A DNA stretch of 61,844 nt from an uncultured Verrucomicrobia subdivision 3 bacterium (lineage in GTDB: Bacteria > Verrucomicrobiota > Verrucomicrobiia > Limisphaerales > UBA11358), in the NCBI GenBank assembly GCA_903850425.1, contig CAINLR010000188.1, positions 1-61,844 of the forward strand. The letters are read 5' to 3'. The notes under the pieces are model-generated. The model did not search any database. It was given only the letters and a program-made list of their open reading frames with translations, and was not told the origin of the DNA. Numbering within the stretch: position 1 is the stretch's first letter; the number at the start of each line of letters is the position of its first letter. A program made the translations under genes and the position numbers. Positions 52,858-61,579 of the stretch are shown here, piece after piece.

Positions 52858-53335
52858 AACTCCGCGCAACTGGGCGGAACGATCAGCGAGCCAGGCCCGG
52901 TGAAGTTCAAGATCGAGCGGTATCTTTCGGGCGGGAGTCTATTCTGGAACGGCTCGAGCTGGAGCACTGACGACAGTGACGCGCTGACGTTATTTCCGGC
53001 CAATCTCTCGGGACCAAACTGGACGCCGGCCGGCGGCACGCTGCCGGCGCGCACAGGCTCTTCCGGGCGACTACCTGATCCACGCCGCCGCCACCGATAC
53101 CGCCGACAACACCAATTACAGCAGCATCGTCCTAGTCCGCGCCCCGTTGGACACTACGCCGCCGAACGTCACCTTGGACAACATTCTCAGCGGAGTTGTC
53201 TTAACCAGCCGGTTTTTGCCAGGTCTCTCCGGTTCGTCTCCGCTTGATCGCGAATTAGAATTAGCGCTGGTCTGCAAATGGAACGGGGCCGGGTCGCAGA
53301 CCAGCTACGGCCGGCCGCTATGTCAGCCAAGATAG
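52858..53335 (+). pseudogene. Frameshifted remnant of a large secreted protein
   Basis: From 52858 the frame reads LGGTISEPGPVKFKIERYLS, then FWNGSSWSTDDSDALTLFPA, an extracellular beta-sandwich type seen in verrucomicrobial surface proteins. Near 53050-53070 the homology continues in another frame (GDYLIHAAATDTADNTNYSS, TPPNVTLDNILSGVVLT) until a stop at 53335. It has no start, signal or N-terminal domains. A part of a big gene has decayed here. The region 52642-52857 has no gene. Confidence 0.7.
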
Positions 53336-53410
53336 CCGCCGTTACTTTCAAAGCCAGGCTCTGAGGCGTCTCTAATTTTTCAATCTGAGCCTCGCTACCT
53401 CGGCGGCTAT
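53332..53410. repeat. Inverted repeat between the remnant and sod
   Basis: The arms ATAGCCGCCG (53332-53341) and CGGCGGCTAT (53401-53410) with an internal AGGCTC...GAGCCT pair could form a long hairpin. It lies 8 bp beyond the sod stop (sod reads leftward), so it might act as a terminator, though no strong T-run follows. Confidence 0.45.
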
Positions 53411-53417
53411 GGCGAAG

Positions 53418-54032
53418 TTAGTAATTCGTGGCGACCGCGCTCCAGTTCACCACATTCCAGAACGCCTTGAGATAATCCGCGCGCTTGTTCTGGTATTTCA
53501 GGTAGTAAGCATGTTCCCACACATCACAGCCGAGCAGCGGCTTGCCTTCGCAACCGGCGATGGTTTTGCCCATGAGCGGATTGTCCTGGTTCGGCGTGGA
53601 GACGATTTCCAACTTGCCGTTGTTGCTCACGAGCCAGACCCAGCCGCTGCCGAAACGTCCGATGCCCGCCGCTTCAAACTTCGCCTTGAACTCATCGAAG
53701 CTGCCAAAGGTCGCTTTGATGTCGTCCGCCAACTTGCCCGTGGGGGCGCCGCCGGCATGGGGAAACAGAATGCTCCAGAAGAAAGTGTGGTTCCAATGCC
53801 CGCCGCCGTTGTTGCGGACGGGACCGCGAATCGCATCCGGAACGACGCTCAAATCCTTGATGATTTGTTCGAGCGTCTTGGCTTCCAGCGCGGCATTGCC
53901 GGCGATGGCTTTGTTGAGATTGTCCACATACGCCTTGTGATGGCGGTCGTGATGGATCTCCATCGTCAACGTGTCAAAGTGGGGTTCGAGTGCGGCCTTG
54001 TCGTAAGGCAGGGGAGGGAGTTCGTGTGCCAT
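53418..54032 (-). CDS. sodB: Iron/manganese superoxide dismutase
   Basis: This enzyme converts superoxide into oxygen and hydrogen peroxide. The 204-residue protein has the conserved metal ligands in [13 protein letters not shown] (His about 27), [10 protein letters not shown] (His about 79) and the motif [19 protein letters not shown] with Asp and His (about 165 and 169). The N-terminal [15 protein letters not shown] is typical. Fe or Mn preference cannot be settled by eye. It is monocistronic. The next gene across the promoter region is the rhamnosidase. Confidence 0.95.
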   Translation of the reverse strand: MAHELPPLPYDKAALEPHFDTLTMEIHHDRHHKAYVDNLNKAIAGNAALEAKTLEQIIKDLSVVPDAIRGPVRNNGGGHWNHTFFWSILFPHAGGAPTGKLADDIKATFGSFDEFKAKFEAAGIGRFGSGWVWLVSNNGKLEIVSTPNQDNPLMGKTIAGCEGKPLLGCDVWEHAYYLKYQNKRADYLKAFWNVVNWSAVATNY

Positions 54033-54191
54033 AATTATTTTTGGTTGTGTGTTTAACGCCTAATTTCCGGCTGCAAGTTGCAGCACGGGCGAACGAAATG
54101 CAAGTGCGGAGAAGATTTACGCCGCCACTTGAAATACGGCTGCCTGAATTCGACGTTGATTTCTCCAGATAGAAAGTGAGAATCCACCCGC

Positions 54192-56990
54192 ATGAACGCA
54201 TCGCGCCATCCTCGTCCGGCCTGTTTACCCATCCCGATCGTCGCGCTGCTGTTGCTGGCGACGCTTTCGTTGCAAGCCAGCATCTCCGCTAGCCGGCTCC
54301 GCAGCGAATCTCGCCTCGAACCGCTCGGGGTGGATGCGACCAGACCTCGGTTGAGCTGGATCATCGAGTCCGAGGAGCGCAGCCAGCGCCAGACCGCTTA
54401 TCGCGTGCTCGTGGCGTCCTCGGAAAAAACCTTGGCGGCGGGGCACGGAGATTTGTGGGACAGCGGGAAGGTAACCAGCCGCGAGACGCTTGGAATTAAT
54501 TACGACGGGAAATTGTTGCGCTCAGCGCAGCGCTGCTATTGGCAGGTGAAAGTGTGGGATCAAGCAGACCACTCCTCAAAATGGAGCCGACCGACCTCGT
54601 GGGAAATGGGATTGTTGAAGCCTGCCGACTGGTCGGGCCAATGGCTCAATGACGGCAAAATGAGTCCGACCAAGGATGAAGATTTCTATCGTGACGATCC
54701 CGCGCCGCTCTTCCGGCATGAAGTCAAATTGGAGAAGCCGGTTCGCCGCGCGCGACTCTACATCAGCGGTCTCGGCTATTACGAAGCCAGCCTCAATGGC
54801 CAGCGCGTCGGCGATCAGGTGCTTGATCCTGGTTGGACAATGTATGGCCAACGCGTGTTTTACAGCACTTACGATGTGAGCGCGCAACTGCGCACCGGGA
54901 TGAACTGTCTCGGCGTGGCGCTCGGCAACGGCTGGTGGGATCCCCTGCCCTTGCGCCTATTTGGCCGATTCAATCTGCGCGAAGAACTGGTCATCGGGCG
55001 TCCCCGGTTTATCGCGCAACTCAATGTCGAATTCGCCGATGGCTCCACGCAATCCTTCGCCAGCGATGCGACGTGGAAAGTCGCCGATGGTCCGATTCGT
55101 CGCAACAATATCTATCTCGGTGAAGTCTATGACGCGCGCCAGGAACGACCTGGCTGGAACATAGCTGGCTTTGATGACTCCGCCTGGCGGGCGGCCAAAC
55201 TCGCCACGGAATCCATCGGTCAACTTCAGGCGCAGCCGCAGCCGCCAATCCGTGTGCGCGACAATTTCTCAGCGGTGCGCGTCACCCAACCGCAACCGGG
55301 CGTGTTTATTTATGACCTCGGCCAGAATTTTTCCGGCTGGGCGAATCTGCGTTTTCAGGCGCCAGCCGGGACGAAAATCGTGCTGCGCTACGGCGAGTTG
55401 CTGAACCAGAATGGCTCGCTGAATCCCATGACGAGCGTCGGCGGACAGATCAAAGGCCAGCGGAAAAACTCGGATGGTGTGGCAGAAAGTGTGGGCGGAC
55501 CCGGCGCGCCGACGGTGGCGTGGCAGACGGATACTTACATCGCGCGTGGCGGCGGCGAGGAGAGTTATACGCCGCGATTTACGTTCCACGGCTTTCGATT
55601 TGTCGAAGTCACCGGTCTCAACGCGGCACTTCCTTTGAAGGCCGTGACGGGATCGCGCCTCAGCGCGGACGTCGCGGACGCGGGTTCATTTGCCTGCTCG
55701 CATCCGTTGCTCAACCAGATTCAAGAGATGTGTCGGCGCACGTTTCTCGCGAACCTGTTCAGCGTGCAGTCGGATTGTCCGCATCGCGAACGCTTGGGCT
55801 ACGGCGGCGACATTGTGGCGACGAGTGAAGCCTTCATGCTGAACTTCGACATGGAAACTTTTTACGCAAAGGTCGTGAATGACTTTGCCGACAGCACGCG
55901 ACCGGATGGCCTCTTCACCGATACGGCACCGTTTATCGGCATCCAGTATTGCGGCGTGGGCTGGGCGATGGCGCATCCGCTCCTCGTTTCGCAACTCAAC
56001 CACTATTACGGCAACCGGCGACTGGTCGAGGAGCAATACGCGGCGGCGAAACGCTGGCTGCTGGTGGTCGCTAAAGAGTATCCCGACGGCATCGTCACTG
56101 ATGGTTTGAGCGATCATGAGTCGTTGACGCCCGCTCCCGCGTCGCCAATGGTCACGCCGCTGTTTTACCAAAGCGCACGGATCGTCGCTGGACTGGCGCG
56201 GACAGTGGGCCGAACTGAAGATGCAGCGCAGCTCGAGGCCATTGCGGAAAAATCCCGGCTGGCTTACCAAGGGAAATTCTTTGAATCATCGAGCGGCAAG
56301 GCCGGTCCCGGCACGCAAGCCAGTCAGGTTTTCGCGCTCTACTCCGACTTGGTGCCGGCCGCCGACCGGCCCAAGGTGCTGGATTATCTGCTGGCGAATA
56401 TTCGCGGCGAACGCAAAGGTCATCTCTCCACCGGCATCATGGGCACGAAGTTCATGCTCGAAGAATTGTCGCGCGCGGGCCATGCGGACGTGGCTTACAA
56501 CCTGGTTCAGCAAACGAACTTTCCCGGCTGGGGCTGGATGCTCGCCAACGGTGCGACGACGCTGTGGGAGCATTGGGAATTCAGCGACAACACCTATTCA
56601 CATAGTCATCCGATGTTCGGCTCGGTCAGCCAGTGGTTCATCAACTGGCTCGGCGGTATTCAACCACATCCGCAGGCCGTCGGGTTTGACCGCATCCTCA
56701 TTTGTCCACAGACGGTGCGCGACTTGCAGTGGGTCAAGAGCAGTTACAACTCAGCGCGCGGACGGATCGTCAGCAACTGGTCGCGCGCGGACGGAAAATT
56801 GCGTTTTGAAATCGAAGTGCCAGCCAACACCACGGCGGAAATCTCTCTGCCAACTCGCGCACCGGATTCCGCCACCGAGAGCGGCACGCCGCTCGCAAAC
56901 GTGAAAGGGATTCAGTTACTGGGCCGCGAACAGGATCTCGTAAAGATAGCGACTGGTTCCGGACGCTATCACTTCGAAGTAGGCGAATAG
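54192..56990 (+). CDS. Secreted alpha-L-rhamnosidase (GH78)
   Basis: This is a 932-residue exported glycosidase that releases terminal L-rhamnose from plant glycans. The signal peptide is at about 1-33 (ends LQASISA). N-terminal beta domains (about 30-390) include LRSESRLEPLGVDATRPRLSW and the carbohydrate-binding ARLYISGLGYYEASLNGQRVG. The (alpha/alpha)6 catalytic domain (about 480-830) contains DCPHRERLGYGGD (about 533, Asp/Arg/Glu) and TTLWEHWEF (about 795). A C-terminal beta domain follows. All motifs typical of GH78 are present. It faces sod divergently. Confidence 0.93.
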   Translation: MNASRHPRPACLPIPIVALLLLATLSLQASISASRLRSESRLEPLGVDATRPRLSWIIESEERSQRQTAYRVLVASSEKTLAAGHGDLWDSGKVTSRETLGINYDGKLLRSAQRCYWQVKVWDQADHSSKWSRPTSWEMGLLKPADWSGQWLNDGKMSPTKDEDFYRDDPAPLFRHEVKLEKPVRRARLYISGLGYYEASLNGQRVGDQVLDPGWTMYGQRVFYSTYDVSAQLRTGMNCLGVALGNGWWDPLPLRLFGRFNLREELVIGRPRFIAQLNVEFADGSTQSFASDATWKVADGPIRRNNIYLGEVYDARQERPGWNIAGFDDSAWRAAKLATESIGQLQAQPQPPIRVRDNFSAVRVTQPQPGVFIYDLGQNFSGWANLRFQAPAGTKIVLRYGELLNQNGSLNPMTSVGGQIKGQRKNSDGVAESVGGPGAPTVAWQTDTYIARGGGEESYTPRFTFHGFRFVEVTGLNAALPLKAVTGSRLSADVADAGSFACSHPLLNQIQEMCRRTFLANLFSVQSDCPHRERLGYGGDIVATSEAFMLNFDMETFYAKVVNDFADSTRPDGLFTDTAPFIGIQYCGVGWAMAHPLLVSQLNHYYGNRRLVEEQYAAAKRWLLVVAKEYPDGIVTDGLSDHESLTPAPASPMVTPLFYQSARIVAGLARTVGRTEDAAQLEAIAEKSRLAYQGKFFESSSGKAGPGTQASQVFALYSDLVPAADRPKVLDYLLANIRGERKGHLSTGIMGTKFMLEELSRAGHADVAYNLVQQTNFPGWGWMLANGATTLWEHWEFSDNTYSHSHPMFGSVSQWFINWLGGIQPHPQAVGFDRILICPQTVRDLQWVKSSYNSARGRIVSNWSRADGKLRFEIEVPANTTAEISLPTRAPDSATESGTPLANVKGIQLLGREQDLVKIATGSGRYHFEVGE

Positions 56991-57010
56991 GGTTTAACCA
57001 CGTGTTGCAA

Positions 57011-58420
57011 TCATTTTCGGTTGGCCGGCAGGCGCAGGCTGGGATCGCCAAAGACCATGAACTTCATTCCCTGAAAGAAAATGCTTGGTGGATACCAGTC
57101 GGCAGTTGGCGTCAATGTCGCCAGATGTTCCTTGGCGTAATAGTAGCGGATGGCACGGTTCCAACAATCGCCGAGGCGCGGCTCCTTGGCTTCCGCCAGT
57201 GCCGTTACAAATCCCTCCACCAGCGTCAGGCCGCAGGGCTGGCTGCCGGTGTTGCAGCCAATGTAGGCCACGCTACCATTCCTGCTGTGTTTCAACAGTT
57301 GTTCGCCCAGGCCGGTTGGGTTGAAACGACCCCGCTGATAAGGCGACGGCGGCGGCGGCGGCGCAGTGAAAAGCTCGCCGTGGTCCGAGCCGGCGTGTTC
57401 CTTGCCATTCACATCCATGAACGGTTCGTAAGGCGGCAGCGGTGAGAAATATGCCGTGCTGCACCCGGCTGAAATGATGACCGGCAACTGCGCTCCGTTG
57501 GTGAGGCGGTCCAAATCGCCCACGGAAAAGCATTGATCCCAGCCATTCGGTGCGCCGTGGCCGGTGTGAACCACGAAACTCAGGCCCGCGTTCAACAACT
57601 GGCGAACCTGCTGATGATCCGGTGGCGTGGCTGAAGGGCGGGCGGCATCCGAATAGAAGCGCTTTTCCAATTGCCACGCGCCGCCCAGTTTTCCCGCGAG
57701 GTCATCGAGGAGTTGGCGACTGTCCACCCAGCCGCCCGTCGCGATGAATCCGGCGCGCGGCTGCGGGTTGCCAGACTTGGCCAGCAAACTCTGTTCGTAA
57801 GCGGTCGTCTTGTCCGCCACCAACCGCGCCTCGTCCGGCGTGCTGACCGGCCAGCGACCCACGGCGACTTCGGGTTGGTAATCCACTTCATCGTAATTAA
57901 TCGGATCAGTTTTATTCTTCTCGCCCCGAACCTCGCCGAAATAGGCCGCATGGAATCCCTCCTGACGCGCATTCCAATCCGCGAACGCGCCGTCCGGCTT
58001 GGCCAGGTCGGCGTAGTAGAGGTCGCTCGGATAAAAGGCATAGTCGAAGGCGGCGGGCGTAACCCGGTCCAGCACCATGAAACGCACCGGCAACACATCC
58101 ACGTCACCCACGAGCAAGACATAGCCCAGTTCGCGATCGTGCCATTCGGAATAGAGGAAGCGCTTTAGCGTCTCGGGATCGTCCGCGCCGCTGGTGTTTT
58201 TGAGAATGGTTTCCAAAGAGCATAATGCGGTGGGAAGCAGCGTTTGTTTATGCGCGATGAATTCCTTCAAGGCGGGATGGAATGCGTTCGGTGCAATCAC
58301 CAGCATTCTTTTCAATGTGCCCGCCGAATGGTTGGGCAAAGTCGCCGGCACGCCGACCACCCGGGCGGTGAGCAGGACAACTGAGAAGCCGAACAGGGCA
58401 CACCGCGCGAGTCGTTTCAT
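57011..58420 (-). CDS. Secreted gingipain-like (C25) cysteine peptidase
   Basis: This is a 469-residue exported protein. The signal peptide is at about 1-23. A gingipain-type peptidase domain (about 35-450) has the catalytic His in VVHTGHGAPNGWDQ (about 283) and Cys in ISAGCSTAYFSP (about 320). The AVGRWPVSTPDEARLVADKTTAYE segment and the final KFMVFGDPSLRLP motif are also characteristic of C25. It lacks the long C-terminal haemagglutinin and sorting regions of gingipains. Convergent with the rhamnosidase gene. No obvious co-transcribed partner. Confidence 0.85.
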   Translation of the reverse strand: MKRLARCALFGFSVVLLTARVVGVPATLPNHSAGTLKRMLVIAPNAFHPALKEFIAHKQTLLPTALCSLETILKNTSGADDPETLKRFLYSEWHDRELGYVLLVGDVDVLPVRFMVLDRVTPAAFDYAFYPSDLYYADLAKPDGAFADWNARQEGFHAAYFGEVRGEKNKTDPINYDEVDYQPEVAVGRWPVSTPDEARLVADKTTAYEQSLLAKSGNPQPRAGFIATGGWVDSRQLLDDLAGKLGGAWQLEKRFYSDAARPSATPPDHQQVRQLLNAGLSFVVHTGHGAPNGWDQCFSVGDLDRLTNGAQLPVIISAGCSTAYFSPLPPYEPFMDVNGKEHAGSDHGELFTAPPPPPSPYQRGRFNPTGLGEQLLKHSRNGSVAYIGCNTGSQPCGLTLVEGFVTALAEAKEPRLGDCWNRAIRYYYAKEHLATLTPTADWYPPSIFFQGMKFMVFGDPSLRLPANRK

Positions 58421-58602
58421 AAGGGGCAGTTAGAATGCGACGCAACGAAACCAGAGGCAAGGCCGGAGCGCAGGCAGCGCAGCTCAAAAGCCCGCTGCAC
58501 GGCACCGCTTTCCAAACCGGCAAGGCCACGCCGCGCGACTCTGGCTACCAGCCCAATACCACGTCAAACACTTCTGCCCCAATTTTACTTTGAAAACACG
58601 CC

Positions 58603-59220
58603 CTAAAACTTCTCCCCGATGTAGGGCGTGTGCCAGCGCAAATCTTTTTCCACCACCCCTTTCTTTTTCACCGCCCGCATGATTTCCGAAACTTGGTTCC
58701 AGTCCAGTTGCAGTTCGCTCTTGTCGGGCCAGTCTTTGTCGTTGGAATAAAACTCCAGTTGCAGTTCCAGCCCGCCGCTTTTTTCTTCCGGCGTGACGAC
58801 GCTGTATCGTTCCACTGTCTTCGCGAAATCCTTGCCGTTGGTTTTCGACCAGCGCCACAACACTTCGTCCGTGATGTCCAAGGGCAGTGCGGGCGACTTC
58901 ACGGCAAACAACCGGGGATGGGTGACTTGATCCGGCTCAACAAACGCCTTGTCACCGACAAAGATGGCCAGCTCGCCTTTGAACACTTCGCTGGCACCAT
59001 ACAAGGAGGACCAGATTTGAGTGAGCTTGCCGTCGGCTCCCCGATGCTGGAAGGAAACACGCGGCGGCTCGGGTTCGTCGATCAGCGCGTGGTGCGGATG
59101 GGAGACTTCTTCGTAACCACTGGCCAGCGGCGTCACCGATTTGTGCGTCTGGCAGCCGGCCGAACCAAGGACAAGGAACGCCAAGGCCAGGCGCGCGAAA
59201 TGGTTTGCAGTTGATTTCAT
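58603..59220 (-). CDS. Lipoprotein of unknown function
   Basis: This is a 205-residue lipoprotein with lipobox LGSAGC (Cys about 23) behind a hydrophobic signal. The mature part has a mixed alpha/beta sequence without a known motif: VSFQHRGADGKLTQIWSSLYG, LQLEFYSNDKDWPDKSELQL. The Cys should be acylated and the protein anchored in a membrane facing the periplasm or surface. The C25 gene follows downstream after a 182-base gap with no gene. Confidence 0.7.
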   Translation of the reverse strand: MKSTANHFARLALAFLVLGSAGCQTHKSVTPLASGYEEVSHPHHALIDEPEPPRVSFQHRGADGKLTQIWSSLYGASEVFKGELAIFVGDKAFVEPDQVTHPRLFAVKSPALPLDITDEVLWRWSKTNGKDFAKTVERYSVVTPEEKSGGLELQLEFYSNDKDWPDKSELQLDWNQVSEIMRAVKKKGVVEKDLRWHTPYIGEKF

Positions 59221-59289
59221 GATCTCAAAGTGAACACCGGAGGCAAGCGGTTGGTTGCCGCCTAAATAATTTAGCGCGCGCTCCGGTGG

Positions 59290-60078
59290 TTAAAAGCAGG
59301 CGCGCACCACGCCGCCGTCCACGCGCAGAGCCGCGCCGTTCGTGGCGGAGGCTTGCGGGCTGCTGATATAGACCACGAGGTTGGCGACTTCTTCCGGCGT
59401 GGCGAACCGTTGAATGAGCGAGCTGGGGCGGACCTTTTCGAAAAAATCTTTTTCAAACTCGGCAAACGGTTTGCCGCCGCTCAGGTGTTTGACAAAGGCT
59501 TCCACGCCGTCGGATCGCGTGGGTCCGGGCAGCACGGCGTTCACGGTCACGCCCGTGCCAGCGCAGGTTTCGGCGAGACCGCGCGAGACCGCCAATTGCG
59601 AAGTCTTGGTCATGCCGTAATGAATCATCTCAGCCGGAATCTGGATGGCGCTCTCGCTGCTGATGAAAACAATGCGGCCCCAGTTTTCCGCCTTCATTTT
59701 CGGCAGATACGCCCGGCTCAGACGCACGCCGCTCAGGACGTTCACTTCAAAGAAACGAAACCAGTCTTCATCCGGGATCTGCTCGAACGGTTTGGGTTCA
59801 AAGATCCCGAGATTGTTGATCAGGATGTCCACGGCGGGAAATTCTTTCACCAACTGGTCCACACCGGCGGCGGTCGAGAGATCGCCATCGAAGCTTTGCA
59901 GTTTCGCATCCGGCACGACCTGGCGGATTTTCGCGAGCGCCTCGGCGACCGATTCAGTCGAACGGCCATTCACGATGACTTTGGCCCGTTCGCGCGCGAG
60001 GCCGGTGGCGATGGCCAGGCCGATGCCTTTGGTGGAACCGGAAACGAGGGCGACTTTGTCGGATAATTGTAAATCCAT
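59290..60078 (-). CDS. Short-chain dehydrogenase/reductase
   Basis: This is a 262-residue classical SDR from the ATG at 60078 (MDLQLSDKVALVSGSTKGIG). The cofactor motif SGSTKGIGLA is at about 14-23, then NNLG (about 89), Ser in FISSESAIQIP (about 137) and Tyr-x-x-x-Lys in IHYGMTKTS (about 150-154). The substrate is unknown. It begins 40 bp after the stop of the kinase-like gene on the same strand, so the two may be one operon. A longer start would overlap that gene. Confidence 0.88.
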   Translation of the reverse strand: MDLQLSDKVALVSGSTKGIGLAIATGLARERAKVIVNGRSTESVAEALAKIRQVVPDAKLQSFDGDLSTAAGVDQLVKEFPAVDILINNLGIFEPKPFEQIPDEDWFRFFEVNVLSGVRLSRAYLPKMKAENWGRIVFISSESAIQIPAEMIHYGMTKTSQLAVSRGLAETCAGTGVTVNAVLPGPTRSDGVEAFVKHLSGGKPFAEFEKDFFEKVRPSSLIQRFATPEEVANLVVYISSPQASATNGAALRVDGGVVRACF

Positions 60079-60118
60079 TGAACCGAGGTTCGCATCCACC
60101 GGAACAATGTCAACCACG

Positions 60119-61579
60119 TCACTCGTTGTGCGGAATCTTGATCGTGCTGCCGCCGACGAATTCGCGGATGACGGCATCGCCGGGAATGAAATTCGTGTCG
60201 GCCACTTGCGCCAGAGTGAAGCCCTCGACCGATTCGAGCAGCGCCTTCACGCGGTCGTAGCGGATGCGTGCGTCGAGAAAGCCGGCGAAGGGCGCGAACT
60301 CTTCCGGCTGCGGCAGCAAGCCGCCTTCACCGATGAAGAACGGTTTGAGCGCGGCGAGATCGAAAGGCGTGCCACCATTGATGATGTGATCACCGAGTCC
60401 CATCAAGGGGATGATGCTGAACAGTTCGCCGTAGCGGACGTAGTGCCAGTGCAAGATCGTGGCGAGCGGACTGTGGTTGCGATGCTTCGCGTCGCGCAGC
60501 ATCCGGCGGATGAGCCGCGCGTCGGTGAATTGCGTCAGGCGCTTCGTGCTGCCATCGCCCTCGTAAAGCACGTTCATCGCCTCGATGTAAACGCGGAATT
60601 GCGTGGAGCTGTCAATGCCCTCCGTGATGGGCGGATAAAATCCGTGCAGGCAGTCGAGCAACAAAATCTGGTCCGGCTCCAGTTTCACCGGCTTGGTGCC
60701 GACGCGACGACCTTCCTTGAAACTGTAAACCGGTTTCTCGATCGTCTGGCCGTCCAGCAATCCGCGCAGATGCTCGTTCAACAACTGGATGTCGAGCGCT
60801 TCGGGCGCTTCGTAGTTTCGATCATTCAACCAATCCGTCGGATGCTCCACGGCCGACCAGAAATAATCATCCAGGTTCAGCATCAGGAAACGCAGCCCGT
60901 GCTTTTCCAACCGCTGCGTCAGCTTCACCGTCGTCGTCGTCTTGCCGGAAGAACTCGGTCCGCCCACCCACATCATGCGCAATTGGTCGCCGCGATTCAG
61001 CCGGGCCACGACCTTATTCGCCGCTTCGTCCAACGACGCTTCATACACCGCCAGCGAGGCATCAATGACCGGCTTGATCGTGCCGCTGCGGATCTTTTCA
61101 TTCAACCCGGCCACCGTATCCACGCCCTGGCGGCGATTCCAAGCCAGCGTTTGCTCCATCCGTTCGCGCGGAAAACCATTGCCGGCGAACTGCGCCGGAG
61201 TGATCGCGCCTTCGCGCAGCCAGTGGCGGCTCCAGCGGTAACATTCGTAGGCATCGGCAGTTTTTTGGAAACCGTGACTGCGCAACGCGTGCAGCACCTT
61301 GTCCTGGATCGTCTCGATGGTCGGCGGAAAATTGGAAATGAAATGGTGCGGATCGGAATTGAGACAGACGATGGCGGAGTCCGCCAGAAAGGTGGCGATG
61401 CCTGCGTCCGAACCGTAGGCGCTGAAAATCTTCTCATTCACGCCCGGCAGAAAATCCTGGCTGAAACCGCCGATGGATTCCGCCGCGCGCAACATCGCCT
61501 GGCAAATGCGTTCGGCATCGAACCGCACCAGCGCGCGGTTGCGTTTCTGGATTTTTACAATGCGATTCTGGACGGCCAT
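60119..61579 (-). CDS. ATP-cone / phosphoribulokinase-uridine kinase-like protein
   Basis: This is a 486-residue protein from the ATG at 61579. An N-terminal ATP-cone-like domain (about 1-95; VKIQKRNRALVRFDAERICQAML) precedes a helical region. A P-loop kinase domain follows, with MWVGGPSSSGKTTTTVKLTQRL (about 208) and an acidic LLLDCLHGFYPPI segment (about 310). This matches the nucleoside/uridine kinase arrangement in bacteria that fuse the two. It may phosphorylate a nucleoside or sugar under nucleotide control. The exact substrate is not known. The region 61580-61844 upstream has no gene. Confidence 0.82.
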   Translation of the reverse strand: MAVQNRIVKIQKRNRALVRFDAERICQAMLRAAESIGGFSQDFLPGVNEKIFSAYGSDAGIATFLADSAIVCLNSDPHHFISNFPPTIETIQDKVLHALRSHGFQKTADAYECYRWSRHWLREGAITPAQFAGNGFPRERMEQTLAWNRRQGVDTVAGLNEKIRSGTIKPVIDASLAVYEASLDEAANKVVARLNRGDQLRMMWVGGPSSSGKTTTTVKLTQRLEKHGLRFLMLNLDDYFWSAVEHPTDWLNDRNYEAPEALDIQLLNEHLRGLLDGQTIEKPVYSFKEGRRVGTKPVKLEPDQILLLDCLHGFYPPITEGIDSSTQFRVYIEAMNVLYEGDGSTKRLTQFTDARLIRRMLRDAKHRNHSPLATILHWHYVRYGELFSIIPLMGLGDHIINGGTPFDLAALKPFFIGEGGLLPQPEEFAPFAGFLDARIRYDRVKALLESVEGFTLAQVADTNFIPGDAVIREFVGGSTIKIPHNE

